Origin: Beroe forskalii
Lineage: Eukaryota; Ctenophora; Nuda; Beroida; Beroidae
Direction of reading: 5' to 3'
Assembly (NCBI GenBank): GCA_011033025.1
Contig: WFMF01000071.1
Span: forward strand, 124,001 to 188,000
DNA length: 64,000 nucleotides
Shown here one piece after another: positions 21,955-33,714 of this stretch. The notes beneath the pieces were generated by a model. The model saw nothing but the letters and a program-made list of their open reading frames with translations. It had not been told where the DNA came from and did no database searches. Each line of letters begins with the position of its first letter. Positions within the stretch are counted from its first letter, which is position 1. Made by a program: the position numbers and the translations under genes.

Positions 21955-22045
21955 CGGGAGTACTGCGGGAGTATCATAGGAGTACTACGGGAGTACCCCG
22001 GGAGTACTACGGGAGTGCCACGGGAGTATTCGGGAGTACCCCGAC
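21955..22045. repeat. 11-bp tandem array, array 4 (inverted orientation)
   Basis: About eight units read as ACGGGAGTACT, the complement of the units in arrays 1-3, directly after the hairpin block. Confidence 0.85.
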
Positions 22046-22299
22046 GATACAATCATAGTACATTCTGATGAAAGGTGAAAAACGGGACGTTGCCCCAACC
22101 CCAGGAGGAAGGAAAGGGAGGGGTGCATTGTGATGAGAGGGAAATTAGACAAGATAAACTACAGAATATACTATAAGCTTCTGATAAGTAGGCAATTAGG
22201 TAGGCATGGGAGAAATTCATTTCAGAACAAATTCATGTTACATTATAATATGTTATATTATGTTACTATTCATTGTTCGTTACATTCCAACTTTCCAAC

Positions 22300-22450
22300 G
22301 ATAGGAACACAGATGAGAGGAGACAAGGGAGGAGACAAGGGAGGAGACCAGAGAGGAAGGGAATGGAATGGAGGAAAGGAAAGTATAGGGAAGGGAAGGG
22401 ACAGGGGAAGGGAGGGACGAGGATACAGGGGAAGGGAAGGGAGGGCTGAA
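22300..22450. repeat. GA-rich low-complexity tract
   Basis: Purine-rich sequence built of GGGAGGAGACAA and GGGAAGGGA motifs. No gene. Confidence 0.85.
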
Positions 22451-22805
22451 TTCTGATGAGAGGGGGTATTAATAAACCTTTAGGCTTTAAACGATACAAC
22501 TGCAGTAGATACTGACCTTCTGACGAGAGTGCGAGCATGGGAGTCGTGTAAAAGGCCACATCTAACCAAAGGAGGGGGCGTTGATCATCTTCGTGAAGAT
22601 GGATAAGGTAGAATCAGATAACAGAACGGCCTTGCGACCTGAATACCTGTAAAAAGAGAGCTGGTAAACTCGATTAAGTTGAAACTTGATTGAATTCAAA
22701 GTGGTTTGTATCGAGGTACTGTATTTATAGGTTTTGTATCATATCTAGGTATTATTCTCTGGACAAAATGATCAGATTATCAGAAGCTGTACCTTAAGAT
22801 TTATC

Positions 22806-23960
22806 ATGGGGCATGGAGCTTTCCCAGGATCAAGGGCACTCTCTCAGGAACATGGAGGGTTCCCAGAATCAAGGAGTCTCTCCCACTATCCTGGACACTC
22901 TCCCAGGATAGAGTCTTTCCCAGGATCAAGGAGACCCTTTCAGGATCATAGAGTCTTTCCCAGGATGAGGGGCATTCTCTCAGGATCATAGTCTTTCCCA
23001 GGATCAAGGGCACTCTCTCAGGATCATGGAGTCTTTCCCAGGATCAGGGAGACTCTCTAAGTATCACAGATTCTTTCCCAGGATTAAGGGCACTCTTTCA
23101 TATTCAAGGAGTCTCTCCCAATATGCTGGACACTCTCCCAGGATGGAGTCTTACCCAGGATGAAGGGCACTCTCTCAGGATCATAGTCTTTACCAGGATC
23201 AAGGGTACTCTCTCAGGATCATGGAGTCTTTCCCAGGATTGAGGAGACTCTCTAACTATCCCAGATTCTTTCCCAGGATTAAGGGCACTCTTTCATATTC
23301 GAGGAGTTTCTCCCAGTATCCTGGACACTCTCCCAGGATGGAGTCTTACCCAGGATGAAGGGCACTCTCTCAGGATCATGGAGTCTTTCCCAGAACAATT
23401 TCATTTATTTCACAAGATCTAGGAGTCTTTCTCAGGATCAGAGTCATTCCCAAGATTAAGAAAAATCTATTAGGATCCTGGATCATGGGGGCTTTTCCAG
23501 GATGGAGGCCACTCTCTCAGCATCAAGGAGACACTCTAATTATCGTAGATTCTTTGATAGAGTCTTTTTCAGGATCAAGGATTTTTCCGTCAGAATTGTA
23601 GACTTGTCTTGTAGAATGAAGGACACTCTCAGGTACAAGAAGTCTTTCCCAGGATCATGAAATGTTTCCTAGGGTCACAGGGACTTTTTCAGGATTAATG
23701 AGACTTTCTCAGGATGAAGGATTCAGTCCATAAGCTAGTAGTCACATCTATGATCAAGGAGGACATCCCAAGATAAAAAAGACTTTCCCGTGATCAAGGA
23801 GTCCTTTCCAGGATCAAAGAATCAGTCCCTGGAACAAGAAGTAAAGTTCTATGATTATGGAGTCATTTACAAGATCTAGGAGTCTTTCTCAGGGTCAATG
23901 AGACACTCCCAGAATCGAGGACTCTATCTCAAGATCAATGAGGGTGTTCCAGGATCATAT
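22806..23960. repeat. 20-bp tandem array with 40-bp higher order
   Basis: Degenerate units such as AGGATCATGGAGTCTTTCCC and AGGATCAAGGGCACTCTCTC alternate, giving a roughly 40-bp period. Units decay toward the right end. Confidence 0.9.
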
Positions 23961-24204
23961 TTGTGTGGTAAACTGATAGCTTCAGAGGTAATTGCTTAAT
24001 TGGAAGCTGAACAAAGATTAGATGATATTGAGTGCCTATCCATAATCCAAGTTTGATGCTTCTGAGGATGACTGACAGTCCTATCCTAGTTTAGGGAATG
24101 TTGGTAAGATAAAGCAAAAAAAACTAACAAAGTAACAAGTAACGTGATGAGTACAGTCTGGTGTCTTCGAAGAAAGTTTACTCTATGATTTGAAAATGCA
24201 GATA

Positions 24205-24295
24205 GACATGTTTAATATGTTTGTTTACATGTTTGTTTACATGTTTGTTCACATGCTTGTTTACATGTTTGTTCCCATGTTTGTTTACATGTTTG
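24205..24295. repeat. 12-bp tandem array (CATGTTTGTTTA)
   Basis: Seven to eight units with few changes. A shorter relative lies at 35319-35375 (TGATCAGTTTGT, TTTACATGTTTG). Confidence 0.9.
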
Positions 24296-24634
24296 AAGTG
24301 ATTGATCATTGATGCAGCCCAGTGGAATATTATGAGGTTTGTAGGAGCGGCAATCCCAGCCAAAATTTGCCCAAATCGAAGCAAAAAAGCCCATTCAGGT
24401 TGACAGCTATTAAGGAAATTGGATGCTAGTATTTGGCTATTTTATGCTGAGCAATACCTAATTAACATCGTCTCAACTCGCTAGTTATGATAAAAGAGCA
24501 ACTTTCAAACTGTGTCAGAATCCAATTAGCGCGCACAAAACACGCGTCATTTGCCTCTAAAAAAGCTGTCAGACTCCAAAAGTGGCCGAAATATTCCAAA
24601 CCTAGCTGCCGGACTCCAAAAGTAGCAGCACACT

Positions 24635-24860
24635 CCTTGTGGTATCTAGTGGTGTAGTGGTATCGAGTTGAGCACAAGATCAAAAGATCTCGGGTTCGAT
24701 TCCGGTCCAGTGCCACTGAGCTAAGGGTTCATCTTGAGCCTATGCAGCCCGACGGTTCACTCAGCCGACTGTGCAAGAAACTGCACAGGAGGGTTAAATG
24801 AGGAGCTGCCCATTGCAGCAAAGTCTCGGGTAAGGAAAGTATGGATTACACTTCCTTAAA
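24635..24860 (+). repeat. tRNA-derived SINE-like unit
   Basis: TAGTGGTGTAGTGGTATCGAG resembles a pol III A box, and GGGTTCGATTCCGG 45 bases later is a clean B box. GTGGTAT and GTGCCAC could pair as an acceptor stem. The T stem is imperfect and the following 140 bases are not tRNA, which favours a SINE head or tRNA pseudogene over a working tRNA. The minus-strand frame over it is an artefact typical of tRNA-derived repeats. Confidence 0.55.
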
Positions 24861-26930
24861 TGTCACTGGCTTGATTACACTTGAGTCTTGAATCATCAAT
24901 CATTCGATTCCTGTCATTGGCAGTACGGCTGTTGGAATAGAATTAGAACCTTCGAAATAAAAATCTGCTGCATGACTACTGTTGCTACTTGCTTCCTTAT
25001 ACAGCCAGGAACTCTCAACTCAACATACTGTTATGTAGGTATTACCTTCATATTATCATGCTTAGTGCTTAGGTACTGGTTAGTACAGTGCTGGTATTTA
25101 AATTATTATTTATCTCCAATTGTTTTTCTTTCAATATTGTTAATTTTGACTTGCAGTAAGTAATGAACTTTCCTTGAAACAAATTGACGAATTCAAATAA
25201 TTTATTGTGCCCTGACTAGTTGTACCAAGGGTGATGCCCAAGTTCCCACAGGCATTTCCTATAGCCCCAATACAACTCAATTGTCTTTGAAAACAAGATT
25301 CTCATATCTGCTGCATAGTTTGCACTTTGATAATGTGTATATTTTAGCTTATTGCATATCTGTTGCTTTAGTTTTTACAATAATTGATTATTTCAGATTG
25401 TTAGGATATCCTGACTTTTAGTTTCTATAATTTATTAAGTTGTTTTGTTATGTTATTGTTGCCCATTGTAATTGAGCAATTAATCTGAATCATAATTGAA
25501 AACGAGATGAAGAGTAATATATGTTGAATCTTGGTGTAATGGCTATAAAATATAATTACTTGTTTTATTACTTGTTTTATTATCTTTTTGCCGCAGATCT
25601 GAACATTTCAGGCCATATCGCTCTTACTCCTTTTAGGTGCACTGCGCGCGCCTCGCAAACGTACTGGCTAATGACATTAAATGCTTTTCACATAAGGTAA
25701 GACTTCTACTTTTTTGCGTGAAACACTTTTTGAGGAAATGCGCAGCGCACGTAGCGAAAATAATGAATAAATCAACGGCGTTTCGTTCTTTCAGAGTGCA
25801 TAATACAATATTTTGCATAGTGAGGACATGAAATATTGTAATTTCACATGATAGAGCTATGAAATCATGAGGCGGCAAACTCGCCAAAGCACAGTTGGAT
25901 CAGCAGCGAGCCTAATTCACATTTTCGTGATTTTGAGACGTGAAATCAAGCATGAAGTAGCCCTAGATTTTAAAGATGCCACAAGACAGAAAAAGCCATT
26001 TTCTTGATAAAATCCTCGCTCCAAGCCACTTTAAAAAATAATTCCACTGGGTGATGCAGAGAAACACAAATCTCAAAAATTATTTCAAACTCAATCACTA
26101 TGTAATCACTAATCGACTGTTAGTTTTATAATAATTGCTATTTTTTTCTTCAGGATCTCCACATAGTGTAACACATCATTCTGAGATCAAGATGTGAAAA
26201 CCAATGAGTTTATAGGTAAAACAAAATTAAAATGATTATCTAAGTACCAAGTTAAACTAATGATATGAAGTGAAACAAATCAGTGATCTACCTAAGGAAA
26301 AATGTACACTTATATAATATATCAAAAATTCAAGCCTTAAAATGTGCTAAATACTAAAATTTCAAAAAAATACATAAATCAAAGAAACAGATCTTAAGTG
26401 TGATTACCAAACTGTTAATAAGTCATTAGCAAAAGTAATAAGTGGTAAATAAGAAATACATAGGCTGAGAAAGCACCAGGTGTCCATGACAAGTGGTGTA
26501 TCATACATTCAATAAATTAAATATATCAATCAATACATACTGTTCATTATAATGAGAATAGATAAAAGGTTAAAAAGTAAAAAAACCTGATTTTGATCAA
26601 TTTTACCTGTGTGAAGATCTCACCGTCAATAATAATTTAAATTAGAAACAGTACAAAATAAGTACTGCCTGCCTAGATAAACAACTAACAATTCAAAACT
26701 TCAAATAATACAAAATAAAAACAGTTAAGATATATAAAGAAACCCAATGTCAATTGACATCTAAAAAACTTATGAATAAAGACTGAAAATTATGGTTTAT
26801 TTGGAACAAAAGAATTATAAGTGAGGCCTTTTGGTACCAAGTTAAATGATAAACATGATAATGGAAGTTCTGCTACTCTAGGTGATTTACCCTAGAGCCT
26901 CTGACTGACACCAGAACACTTAAGCAATGC
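24861..26930. other. AT-rich non-coding stretch
   Basis: No gene recognised. A dispersed repeat shared with 14787-14912 lies at 25917-26052. The rest is AT-rich without visible structure. Confidence 0.5.
25917..26052. repeat. Dispersed repeat, copy 2
   Basis: Matches 14787-14912 in the same orientation, with several substitutions and small indels. Confidence 0.75.
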
Positions 26931-26977
26931 AAAAAGACAGTTTAGTCCTCATCATACTCATCACATCTTTATACTCC

Positions 26978-27326
26978 TCACTTCTCTCTCAGACACAAGT
27001 TCTGCAACCTCCTATGGAATGCTTTAGCCATTGGAGCCATTCCTCCAGAAGTGGTGTACACCAATGGAGTGAAACTACTTTTCTCTACCTGTATCACTTT
27101 GCTCATATTCCCTTTTCTTAAGGTTCTCATGCTGACTGTATAACTGTTTGATATCACGATTCTTGTATGAATCTGCATTTGGATGGAAGATCCGAACATC
27201 AAACATGGTTCTCTGAAAAGGTCCCCATAACCCACGAGCAGAGATGTCGAGGCGAGCTCTTTCCATTGTGTTTCCTGGTAGTTGGTGCGGATTGTCAATT
27301 GGAATAAGTTCTGGTTCAGTTCTGAC
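26978..27326 (-). pseudogene. C-terminal endonuclease-like part of the RT element
   Basis: On the minus strand from 27326, in the same frame as 32193-33242 once the 4866-bp insert is skipped. It has ARLDISARGLW ... TMFDVRIF, giving D-X15-D, a plausible restriction-like endonuclease core. A frameshift at about 27100-27110 moves the last part (SSFTPLVYTTSGGM) to another frame, which ends near 26978. Function is inferred from position and motif spacing only. Confidence 0.72.
27322..27326. repeat. Target-site duplication, left copy
   Basis: CTGAC directly before the copia LTR, repeated at 32188-32192 after the other LTR. Confidence 0.88.
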
Positions 27327-28361
27327 TGTTAGGATCTGTATTGATAGTATTGAATATTTTACGATAGTAATTCGAATATTGATCCTTGAACTAACCATAC
27401 TATCCTACTATATATAGCAAGTACCATGTTGAAGATCAGACTGAAGTGTTCCGGAGTGGAAGGCATGGTAAGGGAGACGTGCAGAAAGACACGGCTGCAG
27501 ACAGTGACAGAGACAGTAGCAGTCGACGGTGCAAGGCACGAGGTTCGTGTCCGTGGTGAGATCGGCTAGGTGAAGTCTCAGAGGGTCTGCACGGTAGTCT
27601 GAGCTGGTTGGTGCTGGTGGACTCTTAGTCGGAGGAGTACTCGTGTGTCATACGAGGGTACTGGACCGATAAGGGTTAGTGATAGTTAGTGTGTTAGTTT
27701 GTCCGTCTGTTCGTTTCTACTGTTCATATTCATTCGATATACTTATATACTCTATTGATATCCTTTCCCCGGTGTGACTGAGATCACTTCTCAGGTCCTT
27801 CAGTTACTGGTTAACTGGTTGAAGTGCTGACTGTATACACCAACAACGTGTGCAGTACGTTTTACAGCAGCTGTGAAGGTCTTAACTCAGTGAGTTGAAG
27901 CAGTATCTAAAACCTACTGAAAAAGGCCGTGCAGTGAAGTTACGACAAGTTTGTTATCAAGTCATCCAGCGTTATCACGCAATCTTAACAGAAGATTAAT
28001 ATCAAGAGATTAAGTTATTGAGAGTTTATATTTGTTATCAAATTATTGAACTGAACTTAATGATATGATATTATAAGATTGTTTACTGTAGAAGTTACGT
28101 GACTTAGAGTGCGTAGTCAGTGGCGCAGTTTAGTTGAGACCGCGAAGTCGAGAGTGTTTCGCTAGTGTGTTCTGTGTTCTGAGAGTGTGCGCAAGAGTTG
28201 TGTAATGCGGTGGTGTTCTGCAGGTTCAAGTAGATTGCGGAATATAGTTATATCATATTGATATATTTGCATTCCTTAACATCCTTAACCCTTTGTAGAT
28301 CCGGACGAGTTTGTTTTACTTTGTCTAACCCTCTTATCTCCCATTTTCCCCATATATAACA
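27327..28361 (+). repeat. 5' LTR of the copia element (1035 bp)
   Basis: Starts TGTTAGGATCTG and ends CATATATAACA. Matches 31173-32187 except for many 1-9-base indels and very few substitutions. Confidence 0.92.
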
Positions 28362-28362
28362 G

Positions 28363-28371
28363 TGGTAGCAG
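28363..28371 (+). promoter_or_regulatory. Primer-binding site (initiator tRNA-Met type)
   Basis: TGGTAGCAG begins one base after the LTR. It is complementary to the CTGCTACCA end of animal initiator tRNA-Met, the usual copia primer. Confidence 0.7.
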
Positions 28372-28376
28372 GAATC

Positions 28377-28891
28377 ATGGGCAAGGAAGGACACATACCG
28401 CAACTCTGTGATACAAGTATCTACTCGGAGTGGAAGAATGAAGTGAAACTGTGGGAAGCTGCAACATCGTTGGCAGCAGTGAAGCAAGCTCCAAATGTGG
28501 TCTTGGCGATGAAGGGCAAACCAAGGAAAGCAGCACTGCAGATTCCTATTGACACATTGAAGGCTGCAAATGGTATGAAGACGCTGGTTGAGGAGCTGGA
28601 CAAGCTGTACCTGAAGGATAATGTCCAGATGTTGTTTGCTGCCATAGACACATTTGAGAAGTACCGTAGGCCAAAGGAACCAGTATGGATGAGTACATTA
28701 CTGAGTTCACTCGCCTGAATGGAATTGTTACTGAGTGCAGGGTAACAAACCAGGCTATGAAGACGGCATTCTTGCTTATAGACTGTTACAACAAGCTTCA
28801 CTGTCTAAGGAGGAAGAGACTTGTGAGAGCGACAAGTTCAGAGCTCACTTTTGGCCAAGATGACGGAGACGTTGAAGAGAACGTTTGGTGA
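28377..28891 (+). pseudogene. gag: Copia gag, frameshifted
   Basis: Starts at ATG 28377 (MGKEGHIPQLCD) shortly after the primer-binding site. The first frame runs to 28718; the continuation (MDEYITEFTRLNG) is in the frame that starts at 28685, so a one-base indel near 28683 breaks it. UBN2/gag-type helical region, as in copia elements. The segment 28892-29100 has no clear frame and is probably also damaged. Confidence 0.8.
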
Positions 28892-29100
28892 TGGTCACAC
28901 CAGTTCAGCCATATCACCATCGTGTTCATCGTTCCAGTAGCAGTACTTCATCGCTGGAAAGCAGTTTGGGTGGAGTGATATTCTTACAGCAGTGAAAGAT
29001 CGGTTTCACCAGCTTCAGAGGTGAAACAGGAACCTACATTCTATCAGTCAGACCATTGGGTTGATGAAGAATCAAGTGATCAGCAGGACATTGAGGAACC

Positions 29101-29859
29101 TTGTTCTACAATGGAAGTTACTACAGGAAAGCATCCAATCCCCAGTATAATTCTCGTGGATCTCGTGGGTCCCGTGGATCATTCCCACGAGGGCCTGGAA
29201 GAGGTCGAGGATTCAATGCTTACAAGAAACCAGGCAATCCTAGTTCACCTGATGAGAAGAACAACGCTAAGAAGAACATCAGATGTCATAAGTGTAAAGA
29301 GCTGGGACACATCAAGTATGATTGTCCTCAGTGGAAGACGAAGAAGGATGAGAGTAGGATGAACTTCTTTCAGTCAGACTTTACCTTGGAAGACAACCTG
29401 GATGGAGAGACTAGCTTGACATTTCTCATGGGAGAAACGGTGAACAAAGCCTTGTTGGACACAGGTGCAAGTTCAACTGTGTGTGGGGCCAAGTGGATGA
29501 AGAACTTCAAGGATTCCTTGACATCTGAAGAACGGGGACTCATCTGTGATCTTGAAGGGAAGAAGTCATTCAGATTTGGGGATGGTAAATCTGTTTCTTC
29601 TTGTGCGATGAAGAAGATTCCCGTGACTCTGTGTGGCAAAGACATACTGCTGGAGACCCATGTTGTTGAGAATGATGTTCCTCTGCTGCTATCCAGGGAA
29701 ACGATGAAGAAGATGGGGATGAAGATTGACAATGAGAACGACAAGATATTTGCTTTAGGTGGCGAAGAAGACTTGATCATCACTCAGTCAGGTCACATGG
29801 TCATTCCAATTGGCCGCTGTAGTAGAGAAGAACGTGACACCCGTCAAAGAAGATGTTGA
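29101..29859 (+). pseudogene. Copia nucleocapsid zinc knuckle and protease
   Basis: Gly/Arg-rich stretch (RGSRGSRGSFPRGPGRGRG) then CHKCKELGHIKYDC, a canonical CX2CX4HX4C knuckle at about residues 61-74, then ALLDTGASSTVCG with the aspartic protease D-T-G at about residue 119. The frame leaves the family pattern near 29812; the continuation is in the frame starting at 29810. Confidence 0.85.
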
Positions 29860-30079
29860 GAACTCTATCAGTTATATTGTCGATGTCAAAGACCCTCAGA
29901 AGTGTGCTGTGCATTTACATCGTTACTTCGCTCATGGATCGAAGAAGATAGCTTCGTTTGTAGAGAGTACGGATCTGAAGAACAAAGCAGAGATAGTGGA
30001 AGCTTTGTCTAAGACATGTGACTTTTGTCTGAGTCATAAGACAAAGAAGTTGCTCACAGGACTTTTGTCTGAGTCATAA
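29810..30079 (+). pseudogene. Copia pre-integrase zinc domain
   Basis: HLHRYFAHGSKK ... CDFCLSHKT gives the H..H..C..C zinc domain ahead of the integrase core. A 40-bp tandem duplication (GACTTTTGTCTGAGTCATAA at 30020 and 30060) shifts the frame and ends it at 30079. Confidence 0.8.
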
Positions 30080-30110
30080 GACAAAAGTTGGCAGGAAAGT
30101 TGGCATTCCA

Positions 30111-31194
30111 ATGGGCAAGTTCAATGATGTGGTAGCGATTGACTTAAAGAAGCTGGAGTGTGGAGAATGGATTGTTCATTTTATTGACACCATTTCACGG
30201 TTCTCAGGAGCTTCAATAATCAATAACAAAGGTGCAGAAGAGATTGTACAGAAGACCTTTGACAAGTGGATTTCAGTGTTTGGACAACCGCATGAGTTTA
30301 TCACAGACAATGGAGGTGAATTTGTGAATGTTCAGTTCAATGACCTGTGTTCATTGATGAACATCAACCTGAAGACATCACCCAGTGAGAGTCCCTGGTG
30401 CAACGGGACTGTGGAGCCACAATGCTTTGTTGGCGGAGATGATTGATGCTGTGATTGCGGAGACTCACTGTAAACCTGAGATTGCAGTCGCCTGGGCTGT
30501 TAACAGCAAGAATTCGTTGAACAACACATTTGGATTCAGTCCCTACCAACTTGTTTTTGGGAAAAATCCAGAGGTGCCAAACATCATGTCGTACCAGAAC
30601 CTACCTGCATTGAATGAGGAGACTTGTTCGAGAGTCGTTGCTGAGAATCTCAATGCTATGGAATCTGCCAGGAAAGCTTTCATTCAGATGGAGAACAGTG
30701 GAAAGATCAAGAGGGCTCTTAGAGAGAGAGTCTATGAGCGTGCTAATGCAAGATACTATAGTGGAGATGTTGCTTACTATAAGAGAAGCAGTAGCAAAGG
30801 ACCATGGAACGGACCAGCTACAGTTGTTGGTCACATCGAGAATAATGTGTTGCTGAAGCATGGAGGTTCGCTAGTTAGGATACACCCATGCAAGATCATC
30901 TTGAAGCAGTTAGCTGATGATCAAGTTGAATCGCAGCATGAGAAATCCCACAGAAGTGTTAATGTTGTGCCACAAAGACAAAGACCTGTTGTTGAAAAAG
31001 ACAAAGAATCATATTCATCATCTGATGATAGCTCGGACTCTGACTCAGATGATGATGAGGATGAGGTGATGAGAGATTCAACCAATGTTGCAGAGCATTC
31101 GGTTGAACTTAGAGACAAAGACCCTGACAAAGACCCCGACAAAGACCTTGTTTGTTCTAGTGACAAAGACGCTGTATTGAATATTTTACGATAG
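30111..31194 (+). pseudogene. Copia integrase core and C terminus, frameshifted
   Basis: The first frame (30111-30446) holds a DDE triad: D11 (VAIDLKK), D66 (FITDNGGEF) and E102 (CNGTVE), with 35 residues between the last two. A frameshift near 30415 moves the rest (AEMIDAVIAETHC ... FGFSPYQLVFGK) to the frame that starts at 30385. The C terminus is Ser/Asp-rich with DPDKDPDKD repeats. The RT that should follow is missing. Confidence 0.85.
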
Positions 31195-32187
31195 TAATTC
31201 GAATATTGATCCTTGAACTAACCATACTATCCTACTATATATAGCAAGTACCATGTTGAAGATCAGACTGAAGTGTTCCGGAGTGGAAGGCATGTGGTAA
31301 GGGAGACGTGCAGAAAGACACGGCTGCAGACAGTGACAGGAGACAGTAGCAGTCGACGGTGCAAGGCACGAGGTTCGTGTCCGTGGTGAGATCGGCTAGG
31401 TGAAGTCTCAGAGGGTCTGCACGGTAGTCTGAGCTGGTTGGTGCTGGTGGACTCTTACTCGTGTGTGTCATACGAGGGTACTGGACCGATAAGGGTTAGT
31501 GATAGTTAGTGTGTTAGTTTGTCCGTCTGTTCGTTTTCTACTGTTCATATATTCATTCGATATACTTATATACTCTATTGATATCCTTTCCCCGGTGTGA
31601 CTGAGATCACTTCTCAGGTCCTTCAGTTACTGGTTAACTGGTTGAAGTGTGCTGACTGTATACACCAACAACGTGCAGTACGTTTACAGCAGCTGTGAAG
31701 GTCTTAACTCAGTGAGTTGAAGCAGTATCTAAAACCTACTGAAGTGTGCGTCGTGCAGTGAAGTTACGACAAGTTTGTTATCAAGTCATCCAGCGTTATC
31801 GCGCAATCTTAACAGAAGATTAATATCAAGAGATTAAGTTATTGAGAGTTTATATTTGTTATCAAATTATTGAACTGAACTTAATGATATGATATTATAA
31901 GATTGTTTACTGTAGAAGTTACGTGACTTAGAGTGCCGCGTAGTCAGTGAGCGCAGTTGAGAGACCGCGAAGTCGAGAGTGTTTCGCGCTAGTGTGTTCT
32001 GTGTTCTGAGAGTGTGCGCAAGAGTTGTGTACGGTGGTGTGTTCTGCAGGTTCAAGTAGATTGCGGAATATAGTTATATCATATTGATATATTTGCATTC
32101 CTTAACATCCTTAACCCTTTGTAGATCCGGACGAGTTTGTTTTACTTTGTCTAACCCTCTTATCTCCCATTTTCCCCATTTATAACA
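31173..32187 (+). repeat. 3' LTR of the copia element (5'-trimmed, 1015 bp)
   Basis: Homologous to 27327-28361 but begins at TGTATTGAATATTTT, lacking the TGTTAGGATC start. Ends TTTATAACA before the duplicated CTGAC. Confidence 0.92.
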
Positions 32188-32192
32188 CTGAC
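32188..32192. repeat. Target-site duplication, right copy
   Basis: CTGAC, same as 27322-27326. Confidence 0.88.
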
Positions 32193-33242
32193 ATCTTGAC
32201 AGATTTCCTTCAAAAACTCAGCATTGGTGTCACGGACTTTGTTGTGTCTGAAAATAAGGTATCCACCATTTTTACATGTTAAGGTGTGGTCTACCGAATT
32301 TCTTGATCCACATACACAGTATGCTGGGATATTGGGTATCTGCCATCCATATCTGAGCCTGATTGCATCTCTAAATTCCTCTTTATTCAACACCCAACCA
32401 AGAGATCCAACAGGAAGGACATTAAGCCATGCCCCAGCACCCTTTTCCTGAGCTAAGGTGATACACCTTACCAAGTGTTCATCAGTTATACCAGATCTGA
32501 TATCTGAATACTTCCTTAACAATCTTAACTCCTTTTCTCTGGACAATTCAGATGTAACCTCTGCAACAGATTCTGTTTGATAACCTGTAAGGGTCATGCT
32601 TTGGTCTTTAATCATAGCCTTGAGATTGGCTGTTACCAATTCTGATGCTCTGTATTCAGCGTGTGAGGTGTCAACTGGGTTGCAAAGTCCTAGTCCTCCT
32701 AAGCGTACTGGCAGAGTGAATAAGCTTCTCTCTGTGTCTGAAACCTCCCGTCCAACAATTGAAGGGATCAGTTTATGTCTGATCACATGTTCCAGTGGAG
32801 CAAAAAGATGTGATATCTCTGGTACAGTACGTTGAAGATAAGTCCACCTATGGCACAGTGCCTTAGTGTAGGCAGCATATGCTGCCTGAGGATCATCCAT
32901 GGCAATGTTAGACAGAGCTTCAACATCTTTGACCCAGTTTGAAACTTTGTCACTCACATACCTTTCCCTGAATTCCTCAGTTCCAATGACAGCACCCAGA
33001 TGACGATCACCATCACTTGTTATCTTGATGCCTGACCCACTGAAGATTTCTTTAGCCATCTGCAAGGAATGCTCTTTAACAATAAGGACTGTTTTGGATG
33101 ACTTGGGATAGTAGCCATAAAGTGGACCCCTAGAGCACAAAATATCCCACCACTTACGCATCTCAGTCAGCTTACCGAATGCTGTTGAATCATCAGCATA
33201 CCATATTTGTTTACAGCTTGCTGGATCAGTCTTGGCTGCCAA
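32193..33242 (-). pseudogene. Reverse transcriptase C-terminal half and zinc motif
   Basis: Contains WYADDS (motif C catalytic YADD), a thumb region, LPVRLGGLGL, and a C-terminal zinc motif CVCGSRNSVDHTLTC followed by FRHNKVRD, similar to the CCHC-RHN signature before the endonuclease of R2-type elements. The true coding part stops at 32193, where the copia element begins; the open frame to 32160 is read-through into the LTR. The continuation lies at 26978-27326. Confidence 0.85.
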
Positions 33243-33711
33243 TTCTGAGATGAGTGGTTTTATGCCAAGTGCATAAAAAAGCCATTACAGCAACATCTCC
33301 TTGAGTACAACCCTCCTCAGATGCCATGTAATCAGTCTTGTAGCCATCACATATAACAAGTCTGGCTGGTCTCTGGTATGTGTTACTGATGTACTGATGG
33401 AATGGAGGACAGAGTTCCCTGATGTTATGAATAGCAAGCTTTCTGTTGATTGAATTGAATGCATTATCTGCATCAACAAGGAGCACACCCTGAGTCTCTG
33501 GTAGATCCCATTCTTCCCGTGTGGCATGTATTGAAGCTTCTATTCCACTTTTCAATCCAGCACATGTTTGAAGAGGGCCTGCTGCATTCTGTATATCTGA
33601 TTTCAGCACATTGACAACCAATTTACCCACAATTCTCCTGAGAACCTCACCAACACCCACTGGTCTGACCCCAATATCACCCTTGTGATCATTACCTTTG
33701 TCAAGGGGGAC
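33226..33711 (-). pseudogene. Reverse transcriptase, N-terminal half
   Basis: In frame with the preceding segment beyond a TGA codon. RT motifs seen: VRPVGVGEVLRR (fingers), LLVDADNAFNSINR (motif A with its catalytic Asp) and EEGCTQGD (motif B). The frame is lost near 33277-33282, where a run of six T on the minus strand is one base too long for the motif that follows. Confidence 0.82.
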
Positions 33712-33714
33712 CAG

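Larger units (their letters stand above)
27327..32187 (+). mobile_element. Ty1/copia-type LTR retrotransposon lacking RT, nested in the RT element
   Basis: 4861 bp bounded by TGTTA...TAACA and a 5-bp duplication CTGAC. Internal order is gag, CCHC zinc knuckle, protease, zinc-type pre-integrase, integrase: the copia order (integrase before RT). No RT or RNase H frame exists between the integrase and the 3' LTR, and the polypurine tract and first about 20 bases of the 3' LTR are gone. So it is an internally deleted copy that now depends on others. Several frameshifts are present. Confidence 0.9.

Noticed and set aside
24640..24716. Functional tRNA gene
   Set aside because: A and B boxes are good, but the T stem pairs poorly and the anticodon arm is irregular; a SINE head or pseudogene is more likely.
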